Below are positions 1-11,400 of a stretch of 64,000 bases of DNA, in pieces. Position numbers and translations under genes: made by a program. This DNA comes from Setophaga petechia (taxonomy: Eukaryota > Chordata > Aves > Passeriformes > Parulidae), in NCBI GenBank assembly GCA_024362935.1, contig JANCRA010000007.1, forward strand, positions 23,337,003 through 23,401,002, in the 5' to 3' direction. Numbering within the stretch: position 1 is the stretch's first letter; each line of letters opens with the position of its first letter. The notes beneath the pieces are model-generated. The model saw only the letters and a list, made by a program, of their open reading frames with translations. It was not told the origin of the DNA and did no database searches.

Positions 1-237
1 CAGACAGCTCCTCCCAGGCCGTGTGCCCTGCTCCGAGCCTTCCTCCACCTCCTCGCTGGCTCTGCTGCTGCCCCCGGGCTCCCCGGTGCTGGGGTGGGCT
101 GCCTGCGGTGGGTGCCTGCGGTGTGCCCGTGCAGCGCGGCTGTGTTGTGTGTTTTCCTCTGCAAGCGCAGCAGAGCCCTCGGGCTGCACTTCGCTGTGAC
201 AGCACATCCCATGTCAGACCCGCTGCAAATCCTGACT

Positions 238-289
238 GCTAATAGCTATGCAAATTACCTCATTAGCTGCTTTATTTATTTTCTCTGGC
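238..289. promoter_or_regulatory. Octamer plus homeobox-site AT island
   Basis: A perfect POU octamer ATGCAAAT (248-255) is flanked by an inverted GCTAAT (238-243) / ATTAGC (262-267) pair and followed by a T-rich TTTATTTATTTT stretch, all inside GC-rich DNA. This composition is typical of conserved developmental enhancers. The enhancer role is inference; conservation could not be checked. Confidence 0.4.
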
Positions 290-1883
290 ATCACGTTTTC
301 AGCACTTCCCCCAGACCCGGAGGCTGCGGTTTCCCCGGGCTGGGAGGAGGCAGGAGCAGAGCAGCAGCACGCAGGGCTGGCTGGGCTGAGCCTTCCTCTG
401 CTGGTGGCAGGGGTGTTGGGATCCCACGGAGCCACCCACCCCGCTGCGGTGTATCTGGAACAGAAACTCATGGCTCCTGAAGTAATCCCTGCTGCTGGGA
501 TGCCCACCTCCTTCTCCCTCATCGTGTCCAGGCTCTGGGGTGAGTCCTACTGAGCTCTCCCTCCAGCCAGGACCTGCTCTGTCCCTGCCAAGCAACTGTG
601 GGTCTGGTATTGCTGGGATGTGTATGCCCTCCATCTGAAAAAAAAAAAAAAAAAAAAGTGAGTTTGAATTATTTAGAGAGTGAACAGAGCATTTCCTCAG
701 CCAGCGTGGACCTGAGTGGTGGGCTGAGGCTTGGCACAGGGTTGCAGGATGTCCTGCATCCTTCCCACTCTGATTATCCTTCCTTGGTAATGGAAATTTT
801 CCTCCTTCCCGCCCTGATTGCCCTTCCTCATTACTGGCAATGTGCCTCCCATTCTGACAGCCCTTCCTCCCTGAGAGAAATGTTTGCATCTGCTTTCTGC
901 CAGCCACAGGATGACTCCAAAGAGCTCACAGATGCCCTGGCCAGGGTGGCCCTGGGCTGGGGCCCTTCTCTGCTGTTGTCCCTGAGGGCTGTACCCCAAA
1001 TTGAAATACTTTGAAGCCCAGGCACCATCCAGGGCTGGCACAGGCACAGTCTCTGACCACCAGCCCAGCATGGTGCCCCTTGGTGATGTGCCTGTCACAG
1101 GGCATCCCTGTGCCATGCTGGATAGCAGGCACATCCCTACCCATGCTGGGTGTGCCCGCAAGCTCTGCTCTTTCCTGGCTGCATTTTCTGAGGGTGTTTA
1201 TGTGCCCATGACATCCATTACAGTGAATCAGGCTCTGCATGGACACCAGGGGACCCACACACTGGTATGATGACTGGTATAAAGACCTTGATTCAACCAC
1301 TCCATGGGCTTGTCAGTGCCATGCTGAGCTGCCTGCAAGCATTATGTCTTCTCCCCCATCCCCTTCTGTTTATCTTTTATTTCCTCCCTTCTCTTGGCGG
1401 CTGTGCTAATGAATATTTCATGGCCGGGAACCAGCGTGAATTCCCCCGGCAGCTCCCTGCACTCCCTCGCCAGGTACAGCCCAAGAGTCGGTGGCTGAGG
1501 AAGGATGCATCTGCCGGGAAGCCATCTCGGGAGGAGAGGGCCCGGGTAGGAAAGGAAGCAGTGGCTCTGGTGTGGGCAGGTGTGTCGTGTCCCCCTCCTC
1601 GGCGGTGTTGTCACTGTCTCTTCAACCTCCGAGTGACTGCCTGGGGACCGCGGTGGCCGCACGTCCGTGGTGGCCGCACGGCCTGTACGGTTCCCGTGCA
1701 TCCTCTCACACTCGTGCAGGGCCACGCTCCGACACAACAACACGTGTCCTCTGCTGTCCCCCGTGTGCCATCGACTGCCACAGCCGTCTGAACGAGCCGT
1801 GTCCCCGGCTCACCTCCCGCCTCTCCGCCGCTCCGCTGCGCTGTACCGGGGCTCCTCTCAGCGTCCGGCGGCGGCACCGCGGC

Positions 1884-2233
1884 CGCACGGAGCGAGGGGC
1901 ACGGAGCGAGGGGCAGGGAGAGTGGGGCACGGAGTGTGGGGCACGGAGCGAGGGACAGGGAGAGTGGGGCAGGGAGAGTGGGGCACGGAGTGTGGGGCAC
2001 CGAGCGAGGGACAGGGAGCGAGGGACAGGGAGAGTGGGGCACGGAGTGTGGGGCACGGAGCGAGGGGCACCGTGCGAGGGACAGGGAGAGTGGGGCACGG
2101 AGCGAGGGGCAGGGAGCGAGGGGCACGGAGCGAGGGACAGGGAGAGTGGGGCACGGAGAGTGGGACACGGACTGTGGGGCACAGAGCGAGGGACAGGGAA
2201 CGAGGGGCACGGAGTGAGGGGCAGGGAGCGTGG
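1884..2233. repeat. 14-bp minisatellite, about 25 units
   Basis: About 25 head-to-tail units of 14 bp with consensus GGCACGGAGCGAGG alternate with variants such as GACAGGGAGAGTGG and GGCACGGAGTGTGG, with no length changes between units. Variant types recur in a higher-order pattern. Because the unit lacks stop codons in most phases, long open frames appear on both strands here; they rotate frame each unit and are not genes. Confidence 0.9.
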
Positions 2234-4689
2234 GCAGTCCGTGTCCCCACTCATGACATCACAGAAGTGTCGCATGGCCTGTACTGCCCGTCCGGGCTCC
2301 TGTGCTCCCAAGCTGGAGGTGTGCCAGCACAGCCAGCAGGCAGCCATGGGACTGGGGCAGGGAAGTGCGGGACAGTGTTGTTCAGTCTCTCTGAATTTGC
2401 TCTTTATCCCCTAAGCCAGGCTGGTCCCCGGTGCAGGCTCGGCATTAGGAGCTGTGGGCAGTATCTCTCTTTGCCGGGGTCAAAGCACATGGGGGGACCA
2501 CGTGCTGGAGCTGGAGGCAGAGCCTGGAGCCACAGCCTTCCTCCTTCCCATTGCTGCAGCTCCAGCAGTGGCGCGGCCCCTCTGGGGGCCCAGCAGATGC
2601 TCTGGGGACACAGGCTGACTCTAAGTATCTTTTTGGGAGATAATTTCCTTTGCCCACAGTGAGGCACTGTGGGGAATGGAGCTCACTTGGGGCTGCAGCT
2701 GGGGCAGGGTGGGGGAACCACTGGCCTTCTTGAGCAGGGAGCAGGTCTGGGAGAACCACAGGCTGGGCTGTGGGGCAGGAGGCTGGCAGGATGCACCCTG
2801 CAGTGCACCCATGGGTGGATGTGACCCAGGTGGGGTCTTTAGCAAGAAGAGTTGTGTAGGGATGGGCTCAACAGCCCTGCCTTCTGGCTTGCTTTTGATT
2901 TGTGCCGAATTCCTACTCGGCTTTCCAGGGAGGAGCAGGGTAAGTGACCAGGGTGGCCTGCATCTGCTGATGTGGAAGGGACAGGAGGTCTCCTGTCCCG
3001 CATGACCAGGGGGAACAGGATGGCACTTGCATGTCTCACCCAACCGGGACAGGCTGGGATGGAGCAACTTTCCCTGGCAGATGGGGACTGGCTGCCACGG
3101 AGCTGGCGGGTAGGGCTTGGGACGGATCTGCAAACTTTGTGTGCTGCCACGTACTGTGGGCTCTGGCACCCTCCTGTGGCTGTTGTGTCGCCTGTCCTGT
3201 GTCCCGCGGGCCTTTGGGATGCTGCAGCTGCCTTGGTCTGGTGTTTGTGCTGGCTGGTCCCAGTAGATTTGGGGACACCGTGCATTTACAGGATCTGGCC
3301 TTGTACCACACAGCTCATGGGACCTGATCACTACAAGAAACTGTCCCAATGTGTTTGCGTTGTGGGGTTGAGCCAGGAGCAGAGCTCCTGGGTACTGTAG
3401 ACATGGATGAGGGTCCTAAACCCTGCCCCTGTTCCTGGGAGTGGGCTGGGCACTGCTGGCTCCCCAGTCTCTGAACTTTCAGCTGGGGCCACGTGGTTCA
3501 CAGGGGTAGATTCAGTCAAGGTGTTGCATTCACAGATTGTCTCTACATCTGTGTCTCTGTGTGCTGAGCTCCCCAATCTGCCTCAGCTGGCCTGGACTGG
3601 ACTTCCTCTTGTGAGGTTGATGTCCCTTGCAGCCCTTCCCTGGCCTGGAGCTTTGTGGATGTATTATTAAAGGGTTGCATGTCCCTGCTGTGCTGTGTGT
3701 TGTGCCTTGTTTAGGATCTCTCCAAACCTGGCTCAGCTGTGCAGTGGCCAGTGCACCATCCCCTGCTGCAGGTCCCCTTCCCCTGGAACACTGTCCTGCT
3801 GCGACATGGTGTGGGGACACTGTTGGGCAGCTGGCCCCTTCGGCAGGGCCACAGCCTGTGTAAGAGAGGGGGGCAGACTGAGGGGGCTTGGTTTGGAGGG
3901 GATGGCCATTCTTTTGGGGAGCAGGAGGTGAGTTCCCTATGCCAGCCCCAGTACAGGGTTGGTGGGAAGTGGTGGTGCTCTTGCCCCTTCCCTCTGGACT
4001 CCTTCTTGAGGTATTGGTGGGGACTGGACAGTCTGGCTGTTCCTGGCTGTATCATGGCTCCACCCTCTTTTCCATCCCTGAGGGAACAGAAGCTGTAATT
4101 TCCATCAGGTCCCTTTTTGTTCGCTTCCTTCCCTATTAATAAGAGATGAAATTTATGAGATTATAGAGTCTGGATGGATTCAGAACTGATAGAATCCTGC
4201 TGCTGTGGGGTGTGAATGCACTGTAGAGATGGAATACAGCTGGGGAAATGGTGCTAGGGGAAGGGATGTTGTCTTGAGTCTGCACAGACCTTCTCAGGCT
4301 GGCTCTGGGAGCAGGGAAATCCCACTGCCACCACACTCCAGTCTGTCTTCTGGCTCTGACATACTGTGCAAGTCAGCAACTGCCAGGCTGAGCTTTGGAG
4401 TGAGCAGCTCTTAGCCTGGGTGATCTCAGAGTCTGACTCCTCTTCCTCCTATCCTTGCATCCATCCTTGTCTCCTCCCCTGTGTGGAGCCAGCAGAAGTG
4501 GATGCTTGGAGATGCAGGACACTTGCAGTGATGAAGGACCGATGCCCAGGGATGCAGGATGCTCACAACACTTGATTGTGGGAGTGGATGGCTCCTGCTC
4601 AAGGATGCAGGATGCTCTCGGTGCCGGCTTCCCTCCGGAAGGAGCATCCTCGCCTGCTCTTGGAGAGAGGCGGCCCTGGGATGCAGCGG

Positions 4690-5321
4690 TGCCTCATTGG
4701 TCAGCGGGACCTGTGGAGTCTGCGGGTTGCCATACCAACCTGCCTCTGGTTCCCGGCCAGCCGGGGCGTGAAGTGCCGGGTCGAGCTGGTGCCAAGGGGC
4801 GGATCAGGAGCCGGGGGCAACCCGAGGCTCTGCCAGCCAGGGAAGCGTCCATCCGCTTCTGCCGGAGGGCTGGCTGACACCGCCGGGCTCCCCGGCACCC
4901 CGCATCGCTCCGACGCTGCTCCCGCCGCTCCCCGCAACTTTGCGGCCGGCGGGAGGGCACGGCCCGGGGGGGCGAACCGGGACATCCCGCTCCCTCTCAC
5001 CGGCCGGCTTGTGTGAGCCCCAGCCCGGGGAGGGGCACCGCCGCCCAACTCCGTGTCCCGCTGCCCCCCTGCACCGGAGCAGCCCCGCGCAAAACTTCCC
5101 GCAGCCCGCCGCCGGGAGCGGGGCCGGCGGAGCCACGCTGCCGGGGCTGCCGCTGCCCGCCCCGCCGGCCCGCAGCGGACGCCGATGCCCGCAGGCTCGC
5201 TCCGGGCAGAACGGCTCGGTGCTGTCCCGGGCATCGCCCGCTGCTCGCAGGAGCCGGGGGGCTGCTTGGCGGCCGGGAGGGGGTGCGGCTGGGTCCCTCC
5301 CCAGCGCTGGGAGCTGGAGCC
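4690..5321 (+). promoter_or_regulatory. KCNIP2: CpG-rich promoter region of KCNIP2 first exon A
   Basis: Strongly GC- and CpG-rich DNA ends at the first-exon ATG at 5322. It contains an inverted CCAAT box (ATTGG, 4696-4700) and an RFX X-box-like GTTGCCATACCAAC (4726-4739). Open frames across this stretch on both strands reflect base composition. The transcription start is not visible; promoter status is inferred from CpG density and position. Confidence 0.5.
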
Positions 5322-5409
5322 ATGAGCCACTGCCAGCAGCGCTGCAAGAGGCAGCTGGGCCGGGTGATCCGCTTCTTCTACCAGTTTGTCACCGGCACTC
5401 TCTCGCAAG
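5322..5409 (+). CDS. KCNIP2: KCNIP2 alternative first exon A (KChIP1-like cytosolic N-terminus)
   Basis: It encodes 29 residues starting [15 protein letters not shown] and ending TGTLSQ, then one base of a split codon and a GT donor (G|GTAGGC). The pattern MS-x-C-x-x-RCK, basic/amphipathic helix, TGTLS matches a known KChIP1 alternative N-terminus (MSGC...TGTLSK) and a KChIP4 counterpart. Splicing to 24449 gives TGTLSQ-DSVEDE in frame. The Cys/Arg/Lys-rich start suggests membrane association by lipidation or an amphipathic helix rather than a transmembrane segment. It lies at the edge of a CpG island, so it probably has its own promoter. ATG context has G at -3. Confidence 0.85.
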
Positions 5410-8400
5410 GTAGGCACCGTCCTGGGGGACACGGGGTCTCTGTTCTGTGACTGGGGATGTCTGTCTGGTGAGCTCTGTGGGGTTATGTGGGGAGGGGAGA
5501 AGTGCTGCTTAGAAATGCTGGTGGAGGGTTGCACTGAGCTCTGTGTGGAGCCAAGCTGAAGATGGCTCCAGGAGGCAACAAAAGCCCCTGAAGGCCCCCT
5601 GTGGACCTGGGGTGAGGGGAATGTTTTATTTGGGGAGGGGACTGATGCAAAGTGGAGCATGAAAGAACTGCTGTACAAATAAATTGCAGCTGGTCTGGTG
5701 GTTCCTGACATGTCAAGGAATCTGACTCCTCTGGGGCTGGAGCCATGCCCTCCATCTAGCTGGACAAAGATGGGTGTGCCCCATGAGCCAGGGCAGGGAC
5801 ACACCCTGGTGCCTGCATCTCCTGGTGCTTTTGTCCTGGGATGCTTGGTCCTGGGGATGGAGCTGCCTGCTGTGTGCTCCTGGTTTGGTGTCAGTGCCAT
5901 GGCAGGACCCTCAGCCCTGTGCCAGCCCCTGCACTGCCCTGCCAGCTGCCCAGAACTTCATCTTCTGGGTGTGAACCCAGCACCACCACCACCCACCCAG
6001 TGGGCATATCCTGGGGAGGTCATCATGGGCCTGTGTGTCCTGGGAATCTGGGTGCCCTACTCCCACCCCTGTCCCTGCGTCCCTGTGCAGGGACAAAGTT
6101 GGCATCCCCATGACCTTGCCCTGCTGAGCACCGCTGGGCTGCCCCTCTGGGCCCCAGCAGTGCTGGGGAGGGATGCACCATCCCGTGAGTGCAGGGGAAG
6201 CCTTGTAAGGCCAATGTGGCAGCGTCGTGCCTCAGAGCAGGGCTGGGACTTGCACTGCCTCTGCCTGGACTCAGCCTGCCCAGAAAACCCCTCCCAGGTT
6301 TTGTCCCCTCCTTGCCTGGTGAAACCTGTGGGTCTCCACAGCCTGTGCCTGTCCTTGGGGCCAGAGGAAGGCAGGAATAGCATGGAGCACTTTGCACAGC
6401 CCGTAAGGATGGGATGTGGGAGCAATATTTGACCTGTGAGCCGTGCCCAGCTGGCACGCTGCCTTCCTGCCCACAGGGACCCAAGCCCTGGGATGGAGGC
6501 TTCCAGTCAAAGCAGGGGAAAGTCCCCAAGCTCAGCAGCATGCCAGGCTCTGGAGGCTGGGTGTGCCACACGCAGTGCCAGCTCCATCCCCGCTAGTTGG
6601 CTCCATTGGGCACCAGCCAACTTGCCTGGAGTGGAGGGGCAGAGGATGAGTCAGCTGAGTCAGCTGAGTCTAGCCCAGGGCATGAGGAGCAGAGCTGCAG
6701 GTGATGGAGCAAAGAGGGATTGGGACCTCGGGATGCTCCCAAACCCCACCACCTGCAAGGATATCCTACAGGTCCTTCTCCCAGTGTCCTGGGCTTTACA
6801 GCTGGGTGCTATGGCATTGGGACTGTACCAGGTGTCCCCTGGGGCTGGGTTTCTGGGGTGATCATGTGTGGTGCTGTGCAGGACCAAGGGCTTTCCCTAC
6901 AGCCCTGCTGGGTGTGCAGGGCATGGCTGGCTGTGGGGCACTGACTACTCACCGTCTTCTTGGTGTCCTCCCAAGCTCTGAGACAAGCCAAAGTGGGGTG
7001 AAACCCAAAGCTGGGCAGCTCTGAGTTGGGTGTGGGACGTGGGGCTTGCACAGCCTTCTCCCCTCTGCAGCTCCCCTCCTCCCCAGCTGCTGCTCTGATC
7101 CTTGGGTCACCAAGATGCTGACCCCTCTCTGGCTGTTATCCTACCACCTTTTGGGGGGCAGTGACCCCCCTGTCCTTCCTGCAGAGGTGAAGGAGGTCTC
7201 CTGGAGCTCACTGCAGAAGGCATGGGGTGCTTGACCAGGTGGGCCTCGGGCAAGGGGCCCCCTGGCTGGGTGCCTTGGGGAGCTGGCCAAGGACGGGTTG
7301 CCAGAGAGGGCAAAGAGAAATGACTCAATCAATTAACCAGATTAAAACTGTGACTTCACCTCCCAAAAATAGCATTTCACCAATATTTTAATGTGCTTAT
7401 TAATAATCTGCTCGCGCTCTGATTAGCAGCAAGGTAATAAGGGATCAGCTTTAACCTAAATTTAACTCTCCCTAATGGATGATGGCCCCGAGAACCAAAA
7501 AAAAAAGAGAAATTCCTATCCATCAGGCTGGCCCCCCGGCAGGTCAGGGGCACCTGAGACCTGGGCAGCAGCTGCCCAGCTGTGCCCATCAGGGACCATC
7601 ACCCCAGTGTGACCCAGCAGGTCCCGTGGCACATTTTGTGGAAGTAGTGTCCTGACACCCTTCTGCATTGAGTGAAGAACACTTTAGGGGTAGCCACAGG
7701 GGTGGCTCTCAAGGAGGGCAGATCCTGGCCACAGTCAAGGTGCATGGTCCCCTCCTGAAGAGACAGATCCCTTGACGATGGATGATTTCCCTGCTCCACC
7801 CCCATCTGCTCCATCCCACAGTGGGGGAGAGTGCCCCATCCCCTGCTGCTGGTAGTGCTGGGAGGATGGAGACAGGGACCAGCTACCTGGCTACCTGGGT
7901 ATGCTTGTGGCATGCTGTGGACATGGAGCTGCTTTTTGGGCAAGAACCCCCCTCCAGGGGTTATTTATACACCACCCAGCAGGTGGCTGGCAGGGTGTTT
8001 AAATTTAGCAGTGTGGCAGGGCTGTGCTGCTGGCAGCACTGGAGAGCCAGGGCAGGGGTGGCTGGGTGGGGGATGCTTTATGGCTGTCAGTGTCACAGCC
8101 CAAAGTGGGACAGGCAGCATGGGCTCAGTGCCAGCCTGGCCTGCTTGGTTCTGGGGCTGTGTTACAGGGCCTGCAGCTTTCCCTAGTGCTGAGCCATGGG
8201 CACGTGCCAGGGCCACTTTGCCATCCTGTCCTGTGTCACCTGTGGATCCTCAGAGCCGTTGATCTCGGGGGAAGAGAGAACGGAAGGAGGGATCTGCATG
8301 CTTGGATTCTGCTCCCTGAGAGGGGCACAGCTGGGGCAATTCTGTACTCCTCACACAGTGGGGTGGCCACAACCCCTGGCTGTGGGTACAGGGTAGGGAT

Positions 8401-11400
8401 GTGACATCTCATATGCAAAGAGGCTTTGGAATGAAACACTTGGGTCCGGTGTCTTCCTCAGCCGTATGTCCCATGGGACAGCAGATGGGGCCAAGCACCG
8501 TGCAGGGGCAGAAGTGTCTCAGGCATGGGTGCAGCTAATCCAGCGTGGTTTGGGATCTGTTGAGTGAGTGTGCCCGAACCCACAGTGGCACTAAATGCAC
8601 CTGGTATCACGGAGCAGGAACCAGGCTGGTTGTATCTGACTCCAGGCTGAGAGAAACAGATGCTGATCGCAGGCATCCCTGGGGAGGTGCTGTTGTGGGA
8701 CACAGGGAACAGGATCCAGAGAGCCAGATCTGGGAGCCAGACCCAGCTCTCCAGGATGGCAGAACTGCAGAGACACCTTCCTTCAAGCCCTCGTGTCTGG
8801 AGCAAGGACAGACACAGGCATCAGCAGAGATCCTGGCAGCTTCATTCCCTAGGGAGTCCCTTTTCCAGGACTTCCAGCTTCACCTGTGGTGTGACAGCAA
8901 GGAGCTGAGCCCTGAGGATCCCAAGATCATTAGGGAACTCAGAGCAGCCCTTGGGCTGTGGTGATGCCTTGCTGGCCCCATGGCACTGAGACACAGCCAC
9001 ATGTGTAACGAGCCCCGTCTGTTCTCTGCCCCCTGCCTCCTTCTCCTGGCTGATGGTGCCACTCTCCCCCCGGGCCAGGAGGGTTATTTTTAACTGTTTG
9101 CCATGTGCTGTCTGAGCACAATTAAGGTAATTGGTTTGGGAGCCTGGCTCTCACACAACGCTCCCAATTACCTGCCTGCCCGCCCGTGCGGCCCCCCGCC
9201 TCCCTGCCCGCGGTGGCCGCTCCTCTGGCGGGGGACTGCCGGGACAGGGCTGCCCCAGATAGCACAGCGGGGCACGGGGCATGGAGCCATGGAGAGGACA
9301 TCCCTGCACAACGACAGCCTGCTCTATGCCTCCCTGATTGCCATCCTCCTCCTCATCTCCTATTGGTTCACCACCCGCTGCTTCAAAATCATCAGCGGCA
9401 TTGAAGGTACGGGGCTGGGGACGTGGGGGACAGGGTGGCCCGGTCCAGCCGCTTGCACAGACCAAGCGGTGAGGCGGGCCACATGCTTGGTGTGGGAGAG
9501 CTGCACTGGGGACTCCCTCTCTGCGGGAGCTCCATCTCCTCAGTGACTTCATTAGTTCCTCCTGGCCGTGGTGCTGTTCCGGCGTGTCAGAGCAGCCGGT
9601 GGCAGCCCGGGGCTGAGCTGTGGCTCAGGGCTGTATCCAGCCCTGCTCTGGGTCCACCATGCTGCTGGTGTTGGGATGCTGCTGCCCCTCGCTGTGAGAT
9701 GGGGATGCAGATGGACTCTCTGGAGCCTCCCACTCTTGTAGGGGGCCCAGAGCTCATGCTTGGGCCTCAATCTGCATTTTGGGGCTCTGAGTCCCATTGG
9801 GTGTGACCCACATCTGTGGCGCTCAGCTGGTGTGTTGGGGAGCTCTGGGATGTGGTGGGGGTCCCACTTTCCCCAGTGAAGGGTCTCTCCAAGCCCCACT
9901 GCAGTGGGATGTGAGTGCCAGGGTGAGACCCCAAGGCAAGGAGCAGGGCAGGAGGGGTGAAACTGGCCTCACGTGTCTGGGGACGTGCAGAGCCTCTCCT
10001 GCCCGGGGTGTGCATTGCTCCGTCCGTCTGTGAGCCCTTTCTGCACAGCTCAGCCAGAGCCTTGGGGCACTTCCCACAGCATGGTCAAATGCTGACTGGC
10101 TGCAGGGGCAGGGAGCACCCCTGGGAGTGATGCCCCTCAGTGGGATGGGGGGCAAAGCCCTGCCCCACACTTCTGGTGGGGTTCACATCCTCTTGAGCAT
10201 CCCTTGCAGGCAGCTGTGGGTCTGGCTCCAGTGGTGACCTCCCACATGTGGTTCCAGGTGTCTCCTGCATCCTGGACACGGCTCCAGATGGAGTAACATC
10301 CCTGGGGACCTTGATGAGGTGAAGGGGTGGTCCTTTGTCACAGCAAGCCCATCTGGAGCTGCCCTTGCTTGAAAGGAATTTGCTCTGGGCAAGAAACTCT
10401 GGGGAGTCTGGGAGTGCTGGGAGCTGGGCACAGTGTGTGGCACTGGGTGCCTGTGCTGGTCCTGGTGGGTTTCTGTGTCATGCTGGCAGCAAACAATGGA
10501 GTGGTTTTTTAACAGCTCCAGCATGGAAACGTGTAATCCTGACACGGCAGGCAGTGGGAGAACTATCACTGCTCTGCTGGGGAAGATGGCTGGCACAGGG
10601 GAGGCACAAGGGCAGGGGGGGAAGCTGTCACTTGGTGACTGACCTGCCACTGCTTCAGCCCCAGCATCCCACGATGCTGCCAGGGGCATGAGGGGCCGAT
10701 GACAGTCTGTCCACATGGGTTCAGCAGTTTCCCTTTGCAGAGAAACTGCCCTAAACCCTCTGGGTCAGGCTGGAAGGGCTCCTCTCCCTCTACGTCTGGC
10801 AAAAACTAGATTGCAAAAATAGACTCATGGCTTGCAGGACAGGCATCGGTGCTGGAAGCAGCTGGAGGCTTGAGGAGAGAATGGGCTGTAACTGGGGCTC
10901 AGCAAGAAAAGTGGCTTTAAAAACACAGTTGACATCAGTGGGAAACTTCCTGCAGGTGTTCAACAGGTCTGTGCCACCCCAGCCCTGAGGGATTGACTCG
11001 AGGGCAAAACTGGGAAGCAGACACATGAAATCCAGGCTCAGTGCCTGGAAACTCAGCTCTTTCCAAGAAAAGGAAATGTGAGGTCTGAAAACTTCCAGCC
11101 TGGGGAATGTTTCCCCGGGGAAGGCTTTCAGCTCTTTTCCCAAGACGCCTCTGATGCATCTCTGGCATCTTCTGCTGGTGTTAGAACAAGCTTGGGAGTG
11201 TGCCCCAGGTGGGCAGGCAATGCCAAGCTCTGTGGCATGGAGCCACTAGATAGCCAGGCTGTGCTGTGACCTGGGACTAAGACATCAGCCCTCCCCATCC
11301 CCTGCCAGGGACAAACCTGCAGCCTCCTGGGCTGGGGATGGGGGTTCCTGGGAGATTGGTGTGAGGCAGCCCTGCTGGGCGCTGCTCCATAGGCTGGATA

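Larger units (their letters stand above)
1..4690. other. Upstream flank of KCNIP2, no gene recognised
   Basis: GC-rich DNA with no exon that I can match to a protein family. It holds an octamer/homeobox-type AT island (238-289), a run of about 20 A (638-657), an AT-rich patch near 1,400-1,440 with homeobox-type TAAT cores, the 14-bp minisatellite (1884-2233), and loosely repeated GGATGCAGGATGCT-like words around 4,500-4,620. In mammals the gene upstream of KCNIP2 on the same strand is ARMH3; its last exon is not visible here and probably lies before base 1. The mammalian-type KChIP2 first exon (residues like SLSDSRDLDG) was looked for and not found. Confidence 0.5.
5410..9083 (+). other. KCNIP2: KCNIP2 intron with candidate enhancers
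   Basis: No coding exon was recognised in this 3.7 kb. It holds three TGAGTC sites at 9-bp spacing (6647-6671), an AT-rich homeobox-site island (7315-7500) and a MEF2/E-box cluster (7961-8008), annotated separately. The rest is GC-rich sequence in which I see no structure. Confidence 0.6.

Noticed and set aside
1491..2662. Open frames of 200-330 codons on both strands over the minisatellite
   Set aside because: They come from a 14-bp repeat lacking stop codons; the residues are low-complexity and rotate between frames.
4701..5900. 399-codon open frame on the - strand over KCNIP2 exon A
   Set aside because: CpG-island composition removes stop codons; the Pro/Arg/Ala/Ser-rich product has no domain, and the + strand exon explains the region.
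8545..8964. A 139-codon frame containing VVSDSR, resembling SLSDSR of the missing KChIP2a first exon
   Set aside because: Only four residues agree, there is no MRGQGRKE-like start and no GT donor in phase 1 after it.
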